From Rhizomonospora bruguierae (lineage in GTDB: Bacteria; Actinomycetota; Actinomycetes; Mycobacteriales; Micromonosporaceae), in contig NZ_BBQH01000016.1 in NCBI RefSeq assembly GCF_018397995.1, positions 143,690-207,689 on the forward strand: 64,000 nucleotides of DNA, given 5' to 3'. A program made the position numbers and the translations under genes. This document shows positions 20,364 through 28,958 of the stretch, piece after piece; within the stretch, counting starts at the first letter, position 1, and each line of letters starts with the position of its first letter. The notes below the pieces were generated by a model that did not search any database, was not told where the DNA came from, and worked only from the letters and a program-made list of their open reading frames with translations.

Positions 20364-20369
20364 AGGTTA
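20364..20369 (-). promoter_or_regulatory. -10-like box of the pentapeptide gene
   Basis: TAACCT on the reverse strand ending 6 nt before GTG 20357; no ribosome binding site. Leaderless arrangement, inferred. Confidence 0.45.
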
Positions 20370-20422
20370 CGCGCCGCCCTCCCGCCCCACCCCGGGCGGA
20401 AGGGCGGCATCGGCCACCGACA

Positions 20423-20428
20423 TATCCT
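20423..20428 (+). promoter_or_regulatory. -10-like box of the phosphotransferase gene
   Basis: TATCCT ending 6 nt before GTG 20435. Leaderless arrangement, inferred. Confidence 0.45.
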
Positions 20429-20434
20429 CCGGGG

Positions 20435-21406
20435 GTGGCGCGGCTCGACCAGGCGAAGGCGTTGGCGACGGCCTTCGACCTCGGTGTGCCGGCCGGCGGC
20501 CTGACCCCGGTCGCGGGCGGCCGGATGAACCTCATGTGGCGGCTGCGGACCGATCGCGGGGAGTGGGCCGTCAAGCAGCTCAACCGCTCCCGCGAGGCGT
20601 GGTGGCTGGCCGCCTACGAGACCGCCGTCGAGGTGGAGCGGGCCGCCTACCGCCAGGGCGTACCCATGCCGCGCCCGGTCCCGCCGCCGCTCGTCGACCT
20701 CACCGTCCATGGTGGACCGGTCAGCTACCGGGTGCACGAGTGGTGCCACGGGTCGCGGCTGCCGGACCGGGACGTGCCCCACGCGGTCCTCGGCTGGGTG
20801 GGGCACACCCTGGCGTCGCTGCACGCCCGGGCGGCACCCTCGCCGCCCGACGAACCCGCCCCGCACACCCTGACCGAGTGGGACTCCTGGCTGGGCCCGC
20901 CCACGCCGTGGACCGAGCGGGTGCGTTCCTACTTCCCCGACATCGCCCGCGCCATCGTGGCGGTGGAGCGCGCCGGGCCGGGCCACCACCCGGTCCTCAC
21001 TCACCGCGACGTCAAGCCCGACAACGTCCTGGTCACCCGGCGGACCCCGGTGCTGGTGGACTGGGACGGCGCGGGCGCCGACTTCGCGGAGCGGGAGGCG
21101 GTGCGCTCGGCGCTCGCCTTCAGTCGCATCGCCGGTGGCTGGCAGCGACGCCGGTTCGTGGCCGTCCTGCGCGCCTACCGGGCGGCGGGCGGCGCCCCGG
21201 TACCCGCCGAGCCGCGGTCGTTCGCCGGGGTGCTGCGCCACCAACTCGCCGCGGCCGCGTACCTGGTGTGGCGGGCCCTCGGGCACCGACCGGTCTCACC
21301 GCCCGAGCGCGCCGCCGCCCGGGGCCACGCCCTGGAGTTCCTCGCCGAACTCCGCGCCACTCTCGCGGGCGCCGCCGACTGGACGTCCTGGATCGCCGGG
21401 GAGTAG
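20435..21406 (+). CDS. Aminoglycoside phosphotransferase-family kinase
   Basis: 323 residues with the kinase-like APH fold: a nucleotide-loop region LTPVAGGRMNLMWRL, lysine in WAVKQL, the catalytic loop LTHRDVKPDNVLV and the metal site LVDWDGAG. The family phosphorylates antibiotics, choline, homoserine or other small molecules; nothing here fixes the substrate. GTG 20435 was chosen on the TATCCT box. The 3' end overlaps the convergent permease gene by 111 nt. Confidence 0.85.
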   Translation: MARLDQAKALATAFDLGVPAGGLTPVAGGRMNLMWRLRTDRGEWAVKQLNRSREAWWLAAYETAVEVERAAYRQGVPMPRPVPPPLVDLTVHGGPVSYRVHEWCHGSRLPDRDVPHAVLGWVGHTLASLHARAAPSPPDEPAPHTLTEWDSWLGPPTPWTERVRSYFPDIARAIVAVERAGPGHHPVLTHRDVKPDNVLVTRRTPVLVDWDGAGADFAEREAVRSALAFSRIAGGWQRRRFVAVLRAYRAAGGAPVPAEPRSFAGVLRHQLAAAAYLVWRALGHRPVSPPERAAARGHALEFLAELRATLAGAADWTSWIAGE

Positions 21407-22674
21407 CCCGCCGAGCGGCCCGGTCCCGCCCCGCCGGCCGTGGCGGTACCGGTCGTAGCCGACGGCCGCGAGCGCGACCAGCAGTGCGGCGGCGAGGTAG
21501 AGGCCGGTGACACCGACCAGGAGCTCCACCGCGACCAGGGCCACGACGGCGGCCCGGCGCGGCCAACTGGCGCGCGGCAGCAGGCGGACCGCCGCGGCCG
21601 TGCCCACCAGGTACACCAGAACGAACGAGCCCGTGGTGAGCAGCACCGACGCGTGCGGCCCGCCGGTGGCGGCGACCGCGGCGAGCGCGACGAAGGAGAG
21701 CCCGCACACGACGCCGAGGCTGCGCCGGGGCACGGCGCCGGTGGTGGCGCCCTGGGCGAACCAGGCGGGGAGCGCGGCGTCGCGGCCGAGCGCGGCGCCG
21801 AGGCGGGCGCCGCCGGCGAAGTACGCGTTCATGGCGCCGAACGTCAGCAGGACGGCGACGAGCGAGGTCAGGGCGCGGGCCGGCCCGCCGGCGCCGACCG
21901 CGAGCAGGTCGGCCAGCGGTGCGCCGCTGTCGCCGGCCGCGGATCCGAGGACGAGCGCGCTGGCGCCGGCGACCCCCAGGTACAGCAGCGCGACGACCAC
22001 CAGCGCGACGGCGGTGGCGCGGGGCACGTCACGCCGGGGGTTGCGGAAGTCACCGGCCAGCGAGGTGACCGCCTCCCAGCCGGCGAAGCCCCAGACCAGG
22101 ACCGCGGCGGCGGGGGCGATGGCCAGCCAGCCGTGCGGGGCGAACGGGTGCAGGTTGGCCAGGCGGGCGTGCGGCAGCGCGGTGAGCGTGGCGGCCAGCA
22201 GCAGGGCGGCGAGCACGGCGGCCAGGCCGAGCTGGAGCCGGCCGGAGACCCGCAGGCCGGCGGCGTTGGCGGCGGTGACGGCCGCGATCAGGACCCCGGC
22301 GGTGACCAGCGTGGTGCGGTACCCCCGCCGAACGCGGCGGCGACGTAGGCACCGCCGAACATCGCGGCGGCCGGGGCGCCGGCCGGGATGGCGAAGTAGA
22401 AGCACCAGCCGACGGCGGTGGCGGCCCGGCGCCCGAACGCGATCCTGGCGTACGTGGCGACCCCGCCGCCGTCCGGGTAGCGGGCGGCGAAGCTGCCGGC
22501 CAGCGGCACGGACAGGGCGATCAGCGCGACCCAGGCCAGCAGGGCCGCCGGCCCGGCGATCCGGGCGGCGAGGGCGGGCAGGGAGACCACGCCGGTGCCG
22601 AGCACGGCGCCGATGGAGACCGCGGCGCCCTGGGCCACGGTCAGTCCGCTCCTTGCGGGTACGTCAACGCTCAC
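21296..22674 (-). pseudogene. APC-family amino-acid permease, frameshifted
   Basis: Two overlapping reading frames together give one APC permease of about 459 residues. The first (from GTG 22674) has LTVAQGAAVSIGAVLGTGVVSLPALAA and continues to GGAYVAAAFGGG. The second continues YRTTLVTAGVLIAAVTAANAAG with eight or more helices, including VLVWGFAGWEAVTSLAGDFRNP. The frames join at a run of five C on the forward strand (22322-22326). One extra base there restores a continuous permease, so a homopolymer indel is the simplest cause, either real or a sequencing error. The C-terminus after HGRRGG is low-complexity and overlaps the phosphotransferase gene. Confidence 0.75.
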
Positions 22675-22795
22675 ATGATCACCGTAGGAATGCAGCGGCA
22701 CATCCAGTAGACCCAATTTGGCTCGGCAGGGTTGGTCCAATCACTCGTCACGGTGCCACCCGGGTACGTCAGAAATTCGGCGGCGACGGGAGTCC

Positions 22796-22801
22796 TATCG
22801 T
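22796..22801 (+). promoter_or_regulatory. -10-like box of the tyrosine phosphatase gene
   Basis: TATCGT ending 6 nt before GTG 22808. Leaderless arrangement, inferred. Confidence 0.45.
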
Positions 22802-22807
22802 GGCGGG

Positions 22808-23242
22808 GTGACGGAACTCTGGGAGCCGTCGGAGCCAGGGGTGCTGCGGCTGCCGTCCGGGCGGCTGGTGCGCGGGCGCGGGCTGCGCCACCCGGTGCCG
22901 CCCGGCGAGCCGCCGGCCTTCGGCCTCTACCTGCTCGGCCGGCCCCCGTCGGTGCCCGTCCCGTGGCCGAGCCGCTGGCTGCGCTGGCCGGACTTCCGCC
23001 TGCCGGCCGACCGCGACGCGGCCCGGTCCGCGCTGCGCGAGGCGTGGGAGCGGGCCGCGACCGAGCGGGTGGAGGTCGCCTGCGGCGGCGGTGTCGGCCG
23101 CACCGGTACCGCGCTCGGGTGTCTCGCGGTGCTGGACGGCGTCCCGCCGGAGCGGGCGGTGGCGTACGTGCGCGAGCGCTACCACCGGCGGGCGGTCGAG
23201 ACGCCGTGGCAGCGCCGGTATGTCGCCCGCTTCACGCCCTGA
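22808..23242 (+). CDS. Protein-tyrosine phosphatase-like protein
   Basis: 144 residues with the Cys-based phosphatase loop VEVACGGGVGRTGTALG (C-x5-R-T) near residue 93. A conserved-looking substrate segment WLRWPDFRLP lies upstream and supplies an Asp that could be the general acid. The small size fits a compact actinobacterial dual-specificity or PTP-like group. Substrate unknown. It lies 24 nt upstream of the MocR gene but each has its own promoter-like box. Confidence 0.85.
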   Translation: MTELWEPSEPGVLRLPSGRLVRGRGLRHPVPPGEPPAFGLYLLGRPPSVPVPWPSRWLRWPDFRLPADRDAARSALREAWERAATERVEVACGGGVGRTGTALGCLAVLDGVPPERAVAYVRERYHRRAVETPWQRRYVARFTP

Positions 23243-23254
23243 CCGGTCCGGCAC

Positions 23255-23260
23255 CATAAT
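23255..23260 (+). promoter_or_regulatory. -10-like box of the MocR gene
   Basis: CATAAT ending 6 nt before GTG 23267, no ribosome binding site. Leaderless arrangement, inferred. Confidence 0.45.
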
Positions 23261-23266
23261 GGCCCC

Positions 23267-24760
23267 GTGGACGGTGCCCGCGCGACGCCGGTCGACGGGT
23301 CCATATCGGGCAGTGGCTCCGACTTCCTTCACCTGGACCCGGGTGAGGCGCCGGCCGGGGGCCGGGCCGCCTGGCTGGCCGACCGGTTGCGGGCCGCCAT
23401 AGTGGACGGGCGGTTGCCGCCGGGCGGGCGGCTGCCGGCGAGCCGGGCGCTCGCCACCGACCTGGGCGTCTCCCGGGGCGTCGTCACCGAGGCGTACCGG
23501 CGCCTGGTCGAGGAGGGGCACGTCGCGGGCCGCGGCCGGGCCGGCACGGTCGTGGTCGCGGTGCCGGTGCCGGTGCCCGCCGCCGTGCCGCCGCCCGGAC
23601 CGGGGCGCACGGCAACCGCCAGCGCCGGGGCGACCACCGGCCCGTTCGGCGCCGAGACGTTCGAAGCCTTCCGGGCGGCCCCCGCCCGGATAGATCTCTC
23701 GCCGGGCCTGCCCGACCTGGCGGCCTTCCCGCGCGCCGCCTGGCTGCGCGCGGAGCGGGCGGTGCTGAACCGTGCCGCCCCCGCCGACCTCGGCTACGGC
23801 GACCCGCGCGGCACCGCCGCCCTGCGCACCGCCGTGGCCGGCTGGCTCGCCCGGTACCGGGGCATCCGCGCCGACCCGGACGAGGTGGTGATCGTCGGCG
23901 GGGTCGCCCAGGCGCTGGCCCTGCTCGCCCAGGTCCTGCGGGCGGAGGGCGTCACGGCGGTCGCCGTGGAGGACCCGGGCTCGCTCGGCGCCCGCCAGCA
24001 GGTGGGCGGTTGGGGGCTGGCCACCCCGCCGGTCGCCGTGGACGCCGAGGGGCTGCGCGTCGACGACCTGAGCCGGTGCGGGGCGCCGGCGGTGATGGTG
24101 ACCCCGGCCCACCAGTTCCCGACCGGGGTGGTGTTGGGCGGCGAGCGGCGCCGGCTGCTGGCCCGCTGGGCGGCCTCGGGCGGGCTGGTGATCGAGGACG
24201 ACTACGACGCGGAGCACCGGTACGACCGGCCACCGGTGCCCGCGCTGCGCTCGGTGATGCCGGAGCGGGTCTGCTACGCCGGCAGCGTGTCCAAGCTGCT
24301 CGCGCCGGCGCTGCGGCTCGGCTGGGCGCTGGTGCCGCCCCGGTACCGGGACGCGTTCGTGGCCGCCAAGCGCGAGGCGGACCTGGGCAGCGCGGCCCTG
24401 CCGCAGCTCGTCCTGGCGCAGCTGATCGGCTCGGGGGAGCTGGAGCGGCAACTGCGCTTCCTGCGCCGCCGGCACGTGCGCCGGCGGGACGCGATGCTCG
24501 CCGCGGTCCGCGCGCACCTGCCCGGCGCGGTCGTGCACGGCGCCGCCGCCGGGCTGCACCTGCTGGTCGCCCTCGCCGGCGTGAGCGACACGGACCTGGC
24601 CGCCGCGGCGCTGGCCCGCGGGGTGAAGGCGCAGCCCCTGTCCTGGCACCGGCAGCGCGCCGGCCCGCCCGGGCTGGTCCTCGGCTACGCCGCCAACGCG
24701 CCCGCCGCCCTGGAGGCGGGCGTCGCGGTCCTCGGCGCCGTCCTGCGCGAACTGCGCTGA
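23267..24760 (+). CDS. MocR/PdxR-type regulator (GntR HTH + aminotransferase domain)
   Basis: 497 residues. A GntR winged helix at about 35-95 (LADRLRAAIVDGRLPPGG, then LGVSRGVVTEAYRRLVEEG) is followed by a Pro/Ala linker and a fold-type I aminotransferase domain. The PLP lysine lies in GSVSKLLAPALRLGW, with Asp in IEDDYDAEHRYD. MocR proteins sense PLP or amines and often activate vitamin B6 synthesis (PdxR) or GABA and taurine use. No pdxS/pdxT genes are next to it here, so its target is open. The next gene downstream is a PaaK-type ligase 137 nt away. Confidence 0.92.
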   Translation: MDGARATPVDGSISGSGSDFLHLDPGEAPAGGRAAWLADRLRAAIVDGRLPPGGRLPASRALATDLGVSRGVVTEAYRRLVEEGHVAGRGRAGTVVVAVPVPVPAAVPPPGPGRTATASAGATTGPFGAETFEAFRAAPARIDLSPGLPDLAAFPRAAWLRAERAVLNRAAPADLGYGDPRGTAALRTAVAGWLARYRGIRADPDEVVIVGGVAQALALLAQVLRAEGVTAVAVEDPGSLGARQQVGGWGLATPPVAVDAEGLRVDDLSRCGAPAVMVTPAHQFPTGVVLGGERRRLLARWAASGGLVIEDDYDAEHRYDRPPVPALRSVMPERVCYAGSVSKLLAPALRLGWALVPPRYRDAFVAAKREADLGSAALPQLVLAQLIGSGELERQLRFLRRRHVRRRDAMLAAVRAHLPGAVVHGAAAGLHLLVALAGVSDTDLAAAALARGVKAQPLSWHRQRAGPPGLVLGYAANAPAALEAGVAVLGAVLRELR

Positions 24761-24897
24761 CCCGGTTGCCCGCCCATTCCGATGTGGTGGCAGGCCACCG
24801 CGACGAACGGGTGGGGCGTGGACGGTTGCCCGCCCGTGCCGGGCGGTGGCATCGTTGCCGCGCGGACCGGATCGGACCTCACCGAGGAGGCGCGGCG

Positions 24898-26196
24898 ATG
24901 GCGGACGTGCGGGCGGAGTTGGAGCCCATCGAGCGGGCCGGCGTCGACGAGTTGCGCGCGGTCCAGTTGGAGCGGCTGCGCTGGTCGCTGCGGCACGCGT
25001 ACGAGCACGTGCCGCACTACCGGGCCGCGTTCGACGCCGCCGGGGTGCACCCCGACGACTGCCGGAGCCTCGCGGACCTGGCGCGGTTCCCGCTCACCAC
25101 GAAGGAGGACCTGCGCCAGCGGTACCCGTTTGGCATGTTCGCCGTGCCGCGCGAGCGGATCGCCCGGCTGCACGCCTCCTCCGGTACGACCGGGCGCCCT
25201 ACGCTCGTCGGGTACACGGCGGCGGACGTGCGGACGTGGGCGCGGCTGGTCGCCCGGTCGATCCGCGCCGCCGGTGGACGCCCGGGCGACCGGGTGCACG
25301 TCGCGTACGGGTACGGGCTGTTCACCGGCGGCCTGGGCGCGCACTACGGCGCCGAGGAGCTGGGCTGCACGGTCATCCCGGTCTCCGGGGGGATGACGGA
25401 GCGGCAGGCGCTGCTGATCCGCGATCTGGCGCCGGACATCATCATGGTCACCCCAAGCTACCTGCTGGCCATCCTGGACGAACTGGAGCGCCAGGGCGTG
25501 GACCCGCGCGGCACCACCCTGCGGACCGGCATCTTCGGCGCCGAGCCGTGGACCGGCGACATGCGCGCCGAACTGGAGCGCCGGGCCGGCATCGACGCCG
25601 TGGACATCTACGGGCTCTCCGAGGTGATGGGCCCGGGCGTGGCGTGCGAGTGCGTCGAGACCAAGGACGGCCCGCACCTGTGGGAGGACCACTTCTACCC
25701 GGAGGTCATCGACCCGGAGACCGGTGCGGTGCTGCCCGACGGCGAGCCTGGCGAACTGGTCCTCACCTCGCTGACCCGGGAGGCCATGCCGGTGGTGCGC
25801 TACCGCACCCGGGACCTGACCCGGCTGCTGCCCGGCACCGCCCGCGCCATGCGCCGGATGGAGCGGGTCACCGGCCGCACCGACGACATGATCATCCTGC
25901 GCGGCGTGAATCTGTTCCCGACCCAGATCGAGGAGCTGATCCTGCGCGTACCCGGGCTGTCCCCGCATTTCCAGTGCGTGCTCGACCGCCACGGCCGGCT
26001 CGACGCCTTGACGGTGCGGGTGGAGCGCCGCGCCGACACCCCGGCCGACGGTGCCGAGGAGGCGGGTCGGGCGCTGGTGCGGCTCGTCAAGAGCACCATC
26101 GGCGTGACCGTCGCCGTCGACGTGACCGGGCCCGGCGCGGTCGAGCGCTCGACCGGCAAGATGCGCCGCGTGCTCGACCGGCGGCCGCCCCGCTGA
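24898..26196 (+). CDS. paaK: Phenylacetate-CoA ligase-like adenylate-forming enzyme
   Basis: 432 residues of the PaaK branch of adenylating enzymes. It has the ATP loop LHASSGTTGRPTLVGY, the YGLSEVMGPGVACE segment, VRYRTRDLTRLL and the C-terminal ILRGVNLFPTQIEELIL with ARMGRSxDM-like GRTDDMIILRG. The family activates phenylacetate to its CoA ester for ring degradation. ATG 24898 has GAGGAGG upstream. No other paa genes are here apart from a remote PaaI-type thioesterase at 42.1 kb, so the substrate could be another aryl acid. Confidence 0.9.
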   Translation: MADVRAELEPIERAGVDELRAVQLERLRWSLRHAYEHVPHYRAAFDAAGVHPDDCRSLADLARFPLTTKEDLRQRYPFGMFAVPRERIARLHASSGTTGRPTLVGYTAADVRTWARLVARSIRAAGGRPGDRVHVAYGYGLFTGGLGAHYGAEELGCTVIPVSGGMTERQALLIRDLAPDIIMVTPSYLLAILDELERQGVDPRGTTLRTGIFGAEPWTGDMRAELERRAGIDAVDIYGLSEVMGPGVACECVETKDGPHLWEDHFYPEVIDPETGAVLPDGEPGELVLTSLTREAMPVVRYRTRDLTRLLPGTARAMRRMERVTGRTDDMIILRGVNLFPTQIEELILRVPGLSPHFQCVLDRHGRLDALTVRVERRADTPADGAEEAGRALVRLVKSTIGVTVAVDVTGPGAVERSTGKMRRVLDRRPPR

Positions 26197-26549
26197 CCAG
26201 CCCCGGCGGGCCGGGCCGTCCGGCGCCCGATCGATGGTCCCGATCGATGACCGGAATCGATGGCCCGGATCGATGGCCCGGTGCCCGGTGAACACGCGCG
26301 GTATCGGCGCTCATCACAGCTTGGTCACGTCGCGGCGTGGCGCCAACCTCGCCCGGTCGCCGGATGGTTTCTGCTCGTAGCAGACAGGTGGTGGCCCACG
26401 ACGCAAGGCCGTCGCCGACCGCCGGCCGTACCGCGGCGGTCGAACGTCACCGCCGCCGGGAGCGATCCTCGCCCGTCGGCGACCCACGGTACGCGGAGCC
26501 GCCGAACGCGGTCTCCGCCACGGTTCACATCAGTGAGGTGGAAGTCATC
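26197..26549. other. Intergenic region, 353 nt
   Basis: No supported gene. It begins with a Gly/Pro-codon-like GC-rich tail, then a 13-bp tandem repeat (26229-26280), and ends with the ribosome binding site of the binding-protein gene. Open frames here are shadows without start signals. Confidence 0.6.
26229..26280. repeat. 13-bp tandem repeat, four copies
   Basis: Four adjacent 13-bp units with an exact 13-nt period, each containing ATCGATG: GATCGATGGTCCC, GATCGATGACCGG, AATCGATGGCCCG and GATCGATGGCCCG. It lies 32 nt after the paaK stop and 270 nt before the lipoprotein gene. It could be an iterated operator or a slippage product. Confidence 0.85.
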
Positions 26550-28286
26550 GTGAGACGTATGAAAGTGGTCGTGGCGATCGCCGCCGCGGCCGTCCTCGGC
26601 CTGGCCGCCTGCGGCAGCCCGTCGGCCAACAACTCCGACAACGGCGGCAACGACGGCGGCAACATCGCGCAGCAGGAGAGTGCCACCGACCCCAACGCGA
26701 AGGGCCCGGCGCCCGAGGTGCCCGGGGCGAAGAAGGGCGGGACGGTCACCGTCTACTCCCAGTCGACGCCCAGCACCATGGACCCGACCGACATCTACTA
26801 TGTGGACTCGAACGAGATCGGCAAGATGCTGTTCCGCACGCCGACCCAGTTCGCGATCCGCAACGGCAAGCCGGTGCTGGTGCCGGACCTGACGGACCTG
26901 GGTACCGTCTCCGAGGACAAGCTGACCTGGACGTTCACGATGCAGTCCGGGATCAAGTACGAGGACGGCAGCGAGGTCAAGGTCGAGGATCTGGCCTACT
27001 CGATCAAGCGGTCGTTCGCGCACGACGTGTACGCCAACGGGCCGGCGTACCAGATGAGCTACTTCAAGGACGGCGACAAGTACAAGGGCCCCTACACCGG
27101 TGGTGACAAGTACGACGGCGTGGAGACCCCGGACGCCACCACCCTGGTGATCCACCTCGCGCAGCCGTTCGCGGACCTGCCGTTCTACCTGTCCTTCCCG
27201 ATGTTCACGCCGATCCCCGAGGCGAAGGACACCCGGCAGGAGTACAAGAACCACCCGATCTCGACCGGCCCGTACGCGTTCGACACGTACACCCCGGGTA
27301 CCGAGCTGAAGTTGAAGCAGAACCCGAACTGGGACCCGAACACCGACCCGGTGCGGCACCAGTACCCGGATTCGTGGGTGTTCAAGTGGGGCGTCGACGA
27401 CATCAAGAACCAGCAGCAGGTGCTCAACAGCACCGGGCCGGACGCCACGTCGCTGAACTACCAGAACATCGACGCGTCGCTGATCCCGCAGTTGCAGGGC
27501 GAGAAGGCCAACCAGTTGGTCAAGGGTGACAGCCCCTGCACGATCGTGTGGCAGATGGACACCCGCAAGATCCCGCTGGAGGTGCGCAAGGCGGTCGCGA
27601 AGGCGTACCCGTACGACCAGTTGTGGACCGCGCAGGGCCTGAACGAGTTCGTCGCGGAGCCGGCCAGCACGGTTCTGCCGCCGAGCGTGCCGGGCTACAA
27701 GAAGTACACCCCGGTCGCGGACCTGAGCGGCACCGGCAAGGGCGACCCGGCCGCGGCCAAGAAGATGCTCGAGGACGCCGGCAAGCTCGGCTTCGAGATC
27801 AGCTGGTTCTACGACAACACCAAGCCGGTGACCCAGCAGGTCAGCCAGGTGCGGGAGCAGGCGCTGAAGGAGGCCGGCTTCACGGTCAAGGCGATCGGGG
27901 TGACCACCGCGGAGTTGCGCGCCAAGACCGGTGACTACAAGGCATCGGTGAACGCGGGCCAGGCCCCGCGCGGCTGGTGCTCGGACTGGCCGTCCGGTGG
28001 TAGCTGGTTCCCGGTGCTGTTCCGTTCGCAGAGCATCGACGAGGGCACGACCTGGGGCATGCTGAGCGACAAGGCGCTGGACGAGGAGATCAACTCCATC
28101 TCCAACCTGCCGGCCGAGGAAGCCACGGCGAAGTGGGCGGCCCTGGACGAGAAGATCATGGGCATGTACGTGGCCCTGCCGCTGTACTACGACAAGATGG
28201 CGATCGTGGCGGGCACCGGCCTCGGCGGTCTCGAGGGCGACGCCACCATGGGCCTGCCGTTCTTCCTGAACATCTACGTCAAGTAA
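26550..28286 (+). CDS. ABC transporter substrate-binding lipoprotein, family 5 (peptide type)
   Basis: 578 residues. The signal peptide VRRMKVVVAIAAAAVLGLAAC ends in lipobox LAAC, so it is an anchored extracellular lipoprotein. A Ser/Asn/Asp linker follows, then the family-5 domain: KKGGTVTVYSQSTPSTMDPTD, LTWTFTMQSGIKYEDGSEV, VEDLAYSIKRSF, and YDKMAIV near the end. Family 5 binds oligopeptides, nickel or other small ligands for Opp/Dpp importers. No permease or ATPase genes flank it, so it is an orphan. GTG 26550 was chosen because GAGGTGG lies 8-9 nt upstream; ATG 26559 is the alternative. A strong terminator follows. Confidence 0.92.
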   Translation: MRRMKVVVAIAAAAVLGLAACGSPSANNSDNGGNDGGNIAQQESATDPNAKGPAPEVPGAKKGGTVTVYSQSTPSTMDPTDIYYVDSNEIGKMLFRTPTQFAIRNGKPVLVPDLTDLGTVSEDKLTWTFTMQSGIKYEDGSEVKVEDLAYSIKRSFAHDVYANGPAYQMSYFKDGDKYKGPYTGGDKYDGVETPDATTLVIHLAQPFADLPFYLSFPMFTPIPEAKDTRQEYKNHPISTGPYAFDTYTPGTELKLKQNPNWDPNTDPVRHQYPDSWVFKWGVDDIKNQQQVLNSTGPDATSLNYQNIDASLIPQLQGEKANQLVKGDSPCTIVWQMDTRKIPLEVRKAVAKAYPYDQLWTAQGLNEFVAEPASTVLPPSVPGYKKYTPVADLSGTGKGDPAAAKKMLEDAGKLGFEISWFYDNTKPVTQQVSQVREQALKEAGFTVKAIGVTTAELRAKTGDYKASVNAGQAPRGWCSDWPSGGSWFPVLFRSQSIDEGTTWGMLSDKALDEEINSISNLPAEEATAKWAALDEKIMGMYVALPLYYDKMAIVAGTGLGGLEGDATMGLPFFLNIYVK

Positions 28287-28298
28287 CCGCGGCACCGC

Positions 28299-28340
28299 AC
28301 GGTTCCCGGTCGGCTCAGCGTCGCGCCGGCCGGGAACCGT
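28299..28340 (+). terminator. Rho-independent-type hairpin after the binding-protein gene
   Basis: ACGGTTCCCGG at 28299-28309 pairs perfectly with CCGGGAACCGT at 28330-28340, an 11-bp stem, with further G-C pairing inside the loop. It lies 12 nt after the TAA. There is no T-run, as is common in actinobacteria. Confidence 0.75.
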
Positions 28341-28368
28341 TCACCGTCGCCGCCGGTGTCGCGGCGCC

Positions 28369-28880
28369 TCACCCGAGGGCGGTCAGCTCCTCGGGGCTCA
28401 GGCGCAGCGCGCCGGCGGCGATGTTCTGTTCCAGGTGTTCCGGGTCGCCGGTGCCCGCAATGGCCAGCACGTGCCGCCCCTGGCGACCGGCGCGATCACC
28501 TGCGCCTCGGCCAGGTGGTCGGGCCGCACGTTGGACAGGCCGAGGTGGCGGATGAGCCCCTTGTCGCGCAGGTCGGCGAGGTAGCCGAAGCGCTCGGCGA
28601 TCGAGTCCCGGCCCGGACGTTTGACGATCCGCAGGTTCACCAGGTCCAGGTGGTCCCGGCCGAGCCGGCGCAGGTTCTCCGCCACCTGCGCACGCAGCAG
28701 TTCCGGCGTGGTCGCCTCGATCCACGCACCGGACGCGTCCGTGCCCGGCCCGACCTTCGTCGCGATGAGCAGGTCCTCCGGGTACGGCCAGAGCGCGTCA
28801 CGGATCAGTTCGGCGGCGTACCGGACGGCCCCGCGCCGACGCCGAGCGTGCCGCCGGGGGAGCGGTAGAAGGCGGCGGTG
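28369..28880 (-). pseudogene. Aldo/keto reductase remnant
   Basis: Degraded aldo/keto reductase in several frames. Recognisable pieces in order are a start-region scrap FYRSPGGTLGVGAG, then VRYAAELIRDALWPYPEDLLIATKVG, HLDLVNLRIVKRPGRDSIAERFGYLADLRDKGLIRHLGLSN with RPDHLAEAQVIAPVA. The next piece, in another frame, is RHVLAIAGTGDPEHLEQNIAAGALRLSPEELTAL. About 100 residues between APVA and RHVLAI, which should form barrel strands 6-8, are missing, and the N-terminal segment is also lost. The join is near 28482. It cannot make a working barrel. A normal member has about 285 residues. Confidence 0.8.
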
Positions 28881-28958
28881 CGGGGTGGCCGGTCACGCCG
28901 TGATTCTGTCGGGGGTGTGGTGTAGGCAACTCAGTGGCCAGCTATGGAGGGAGAGGTC

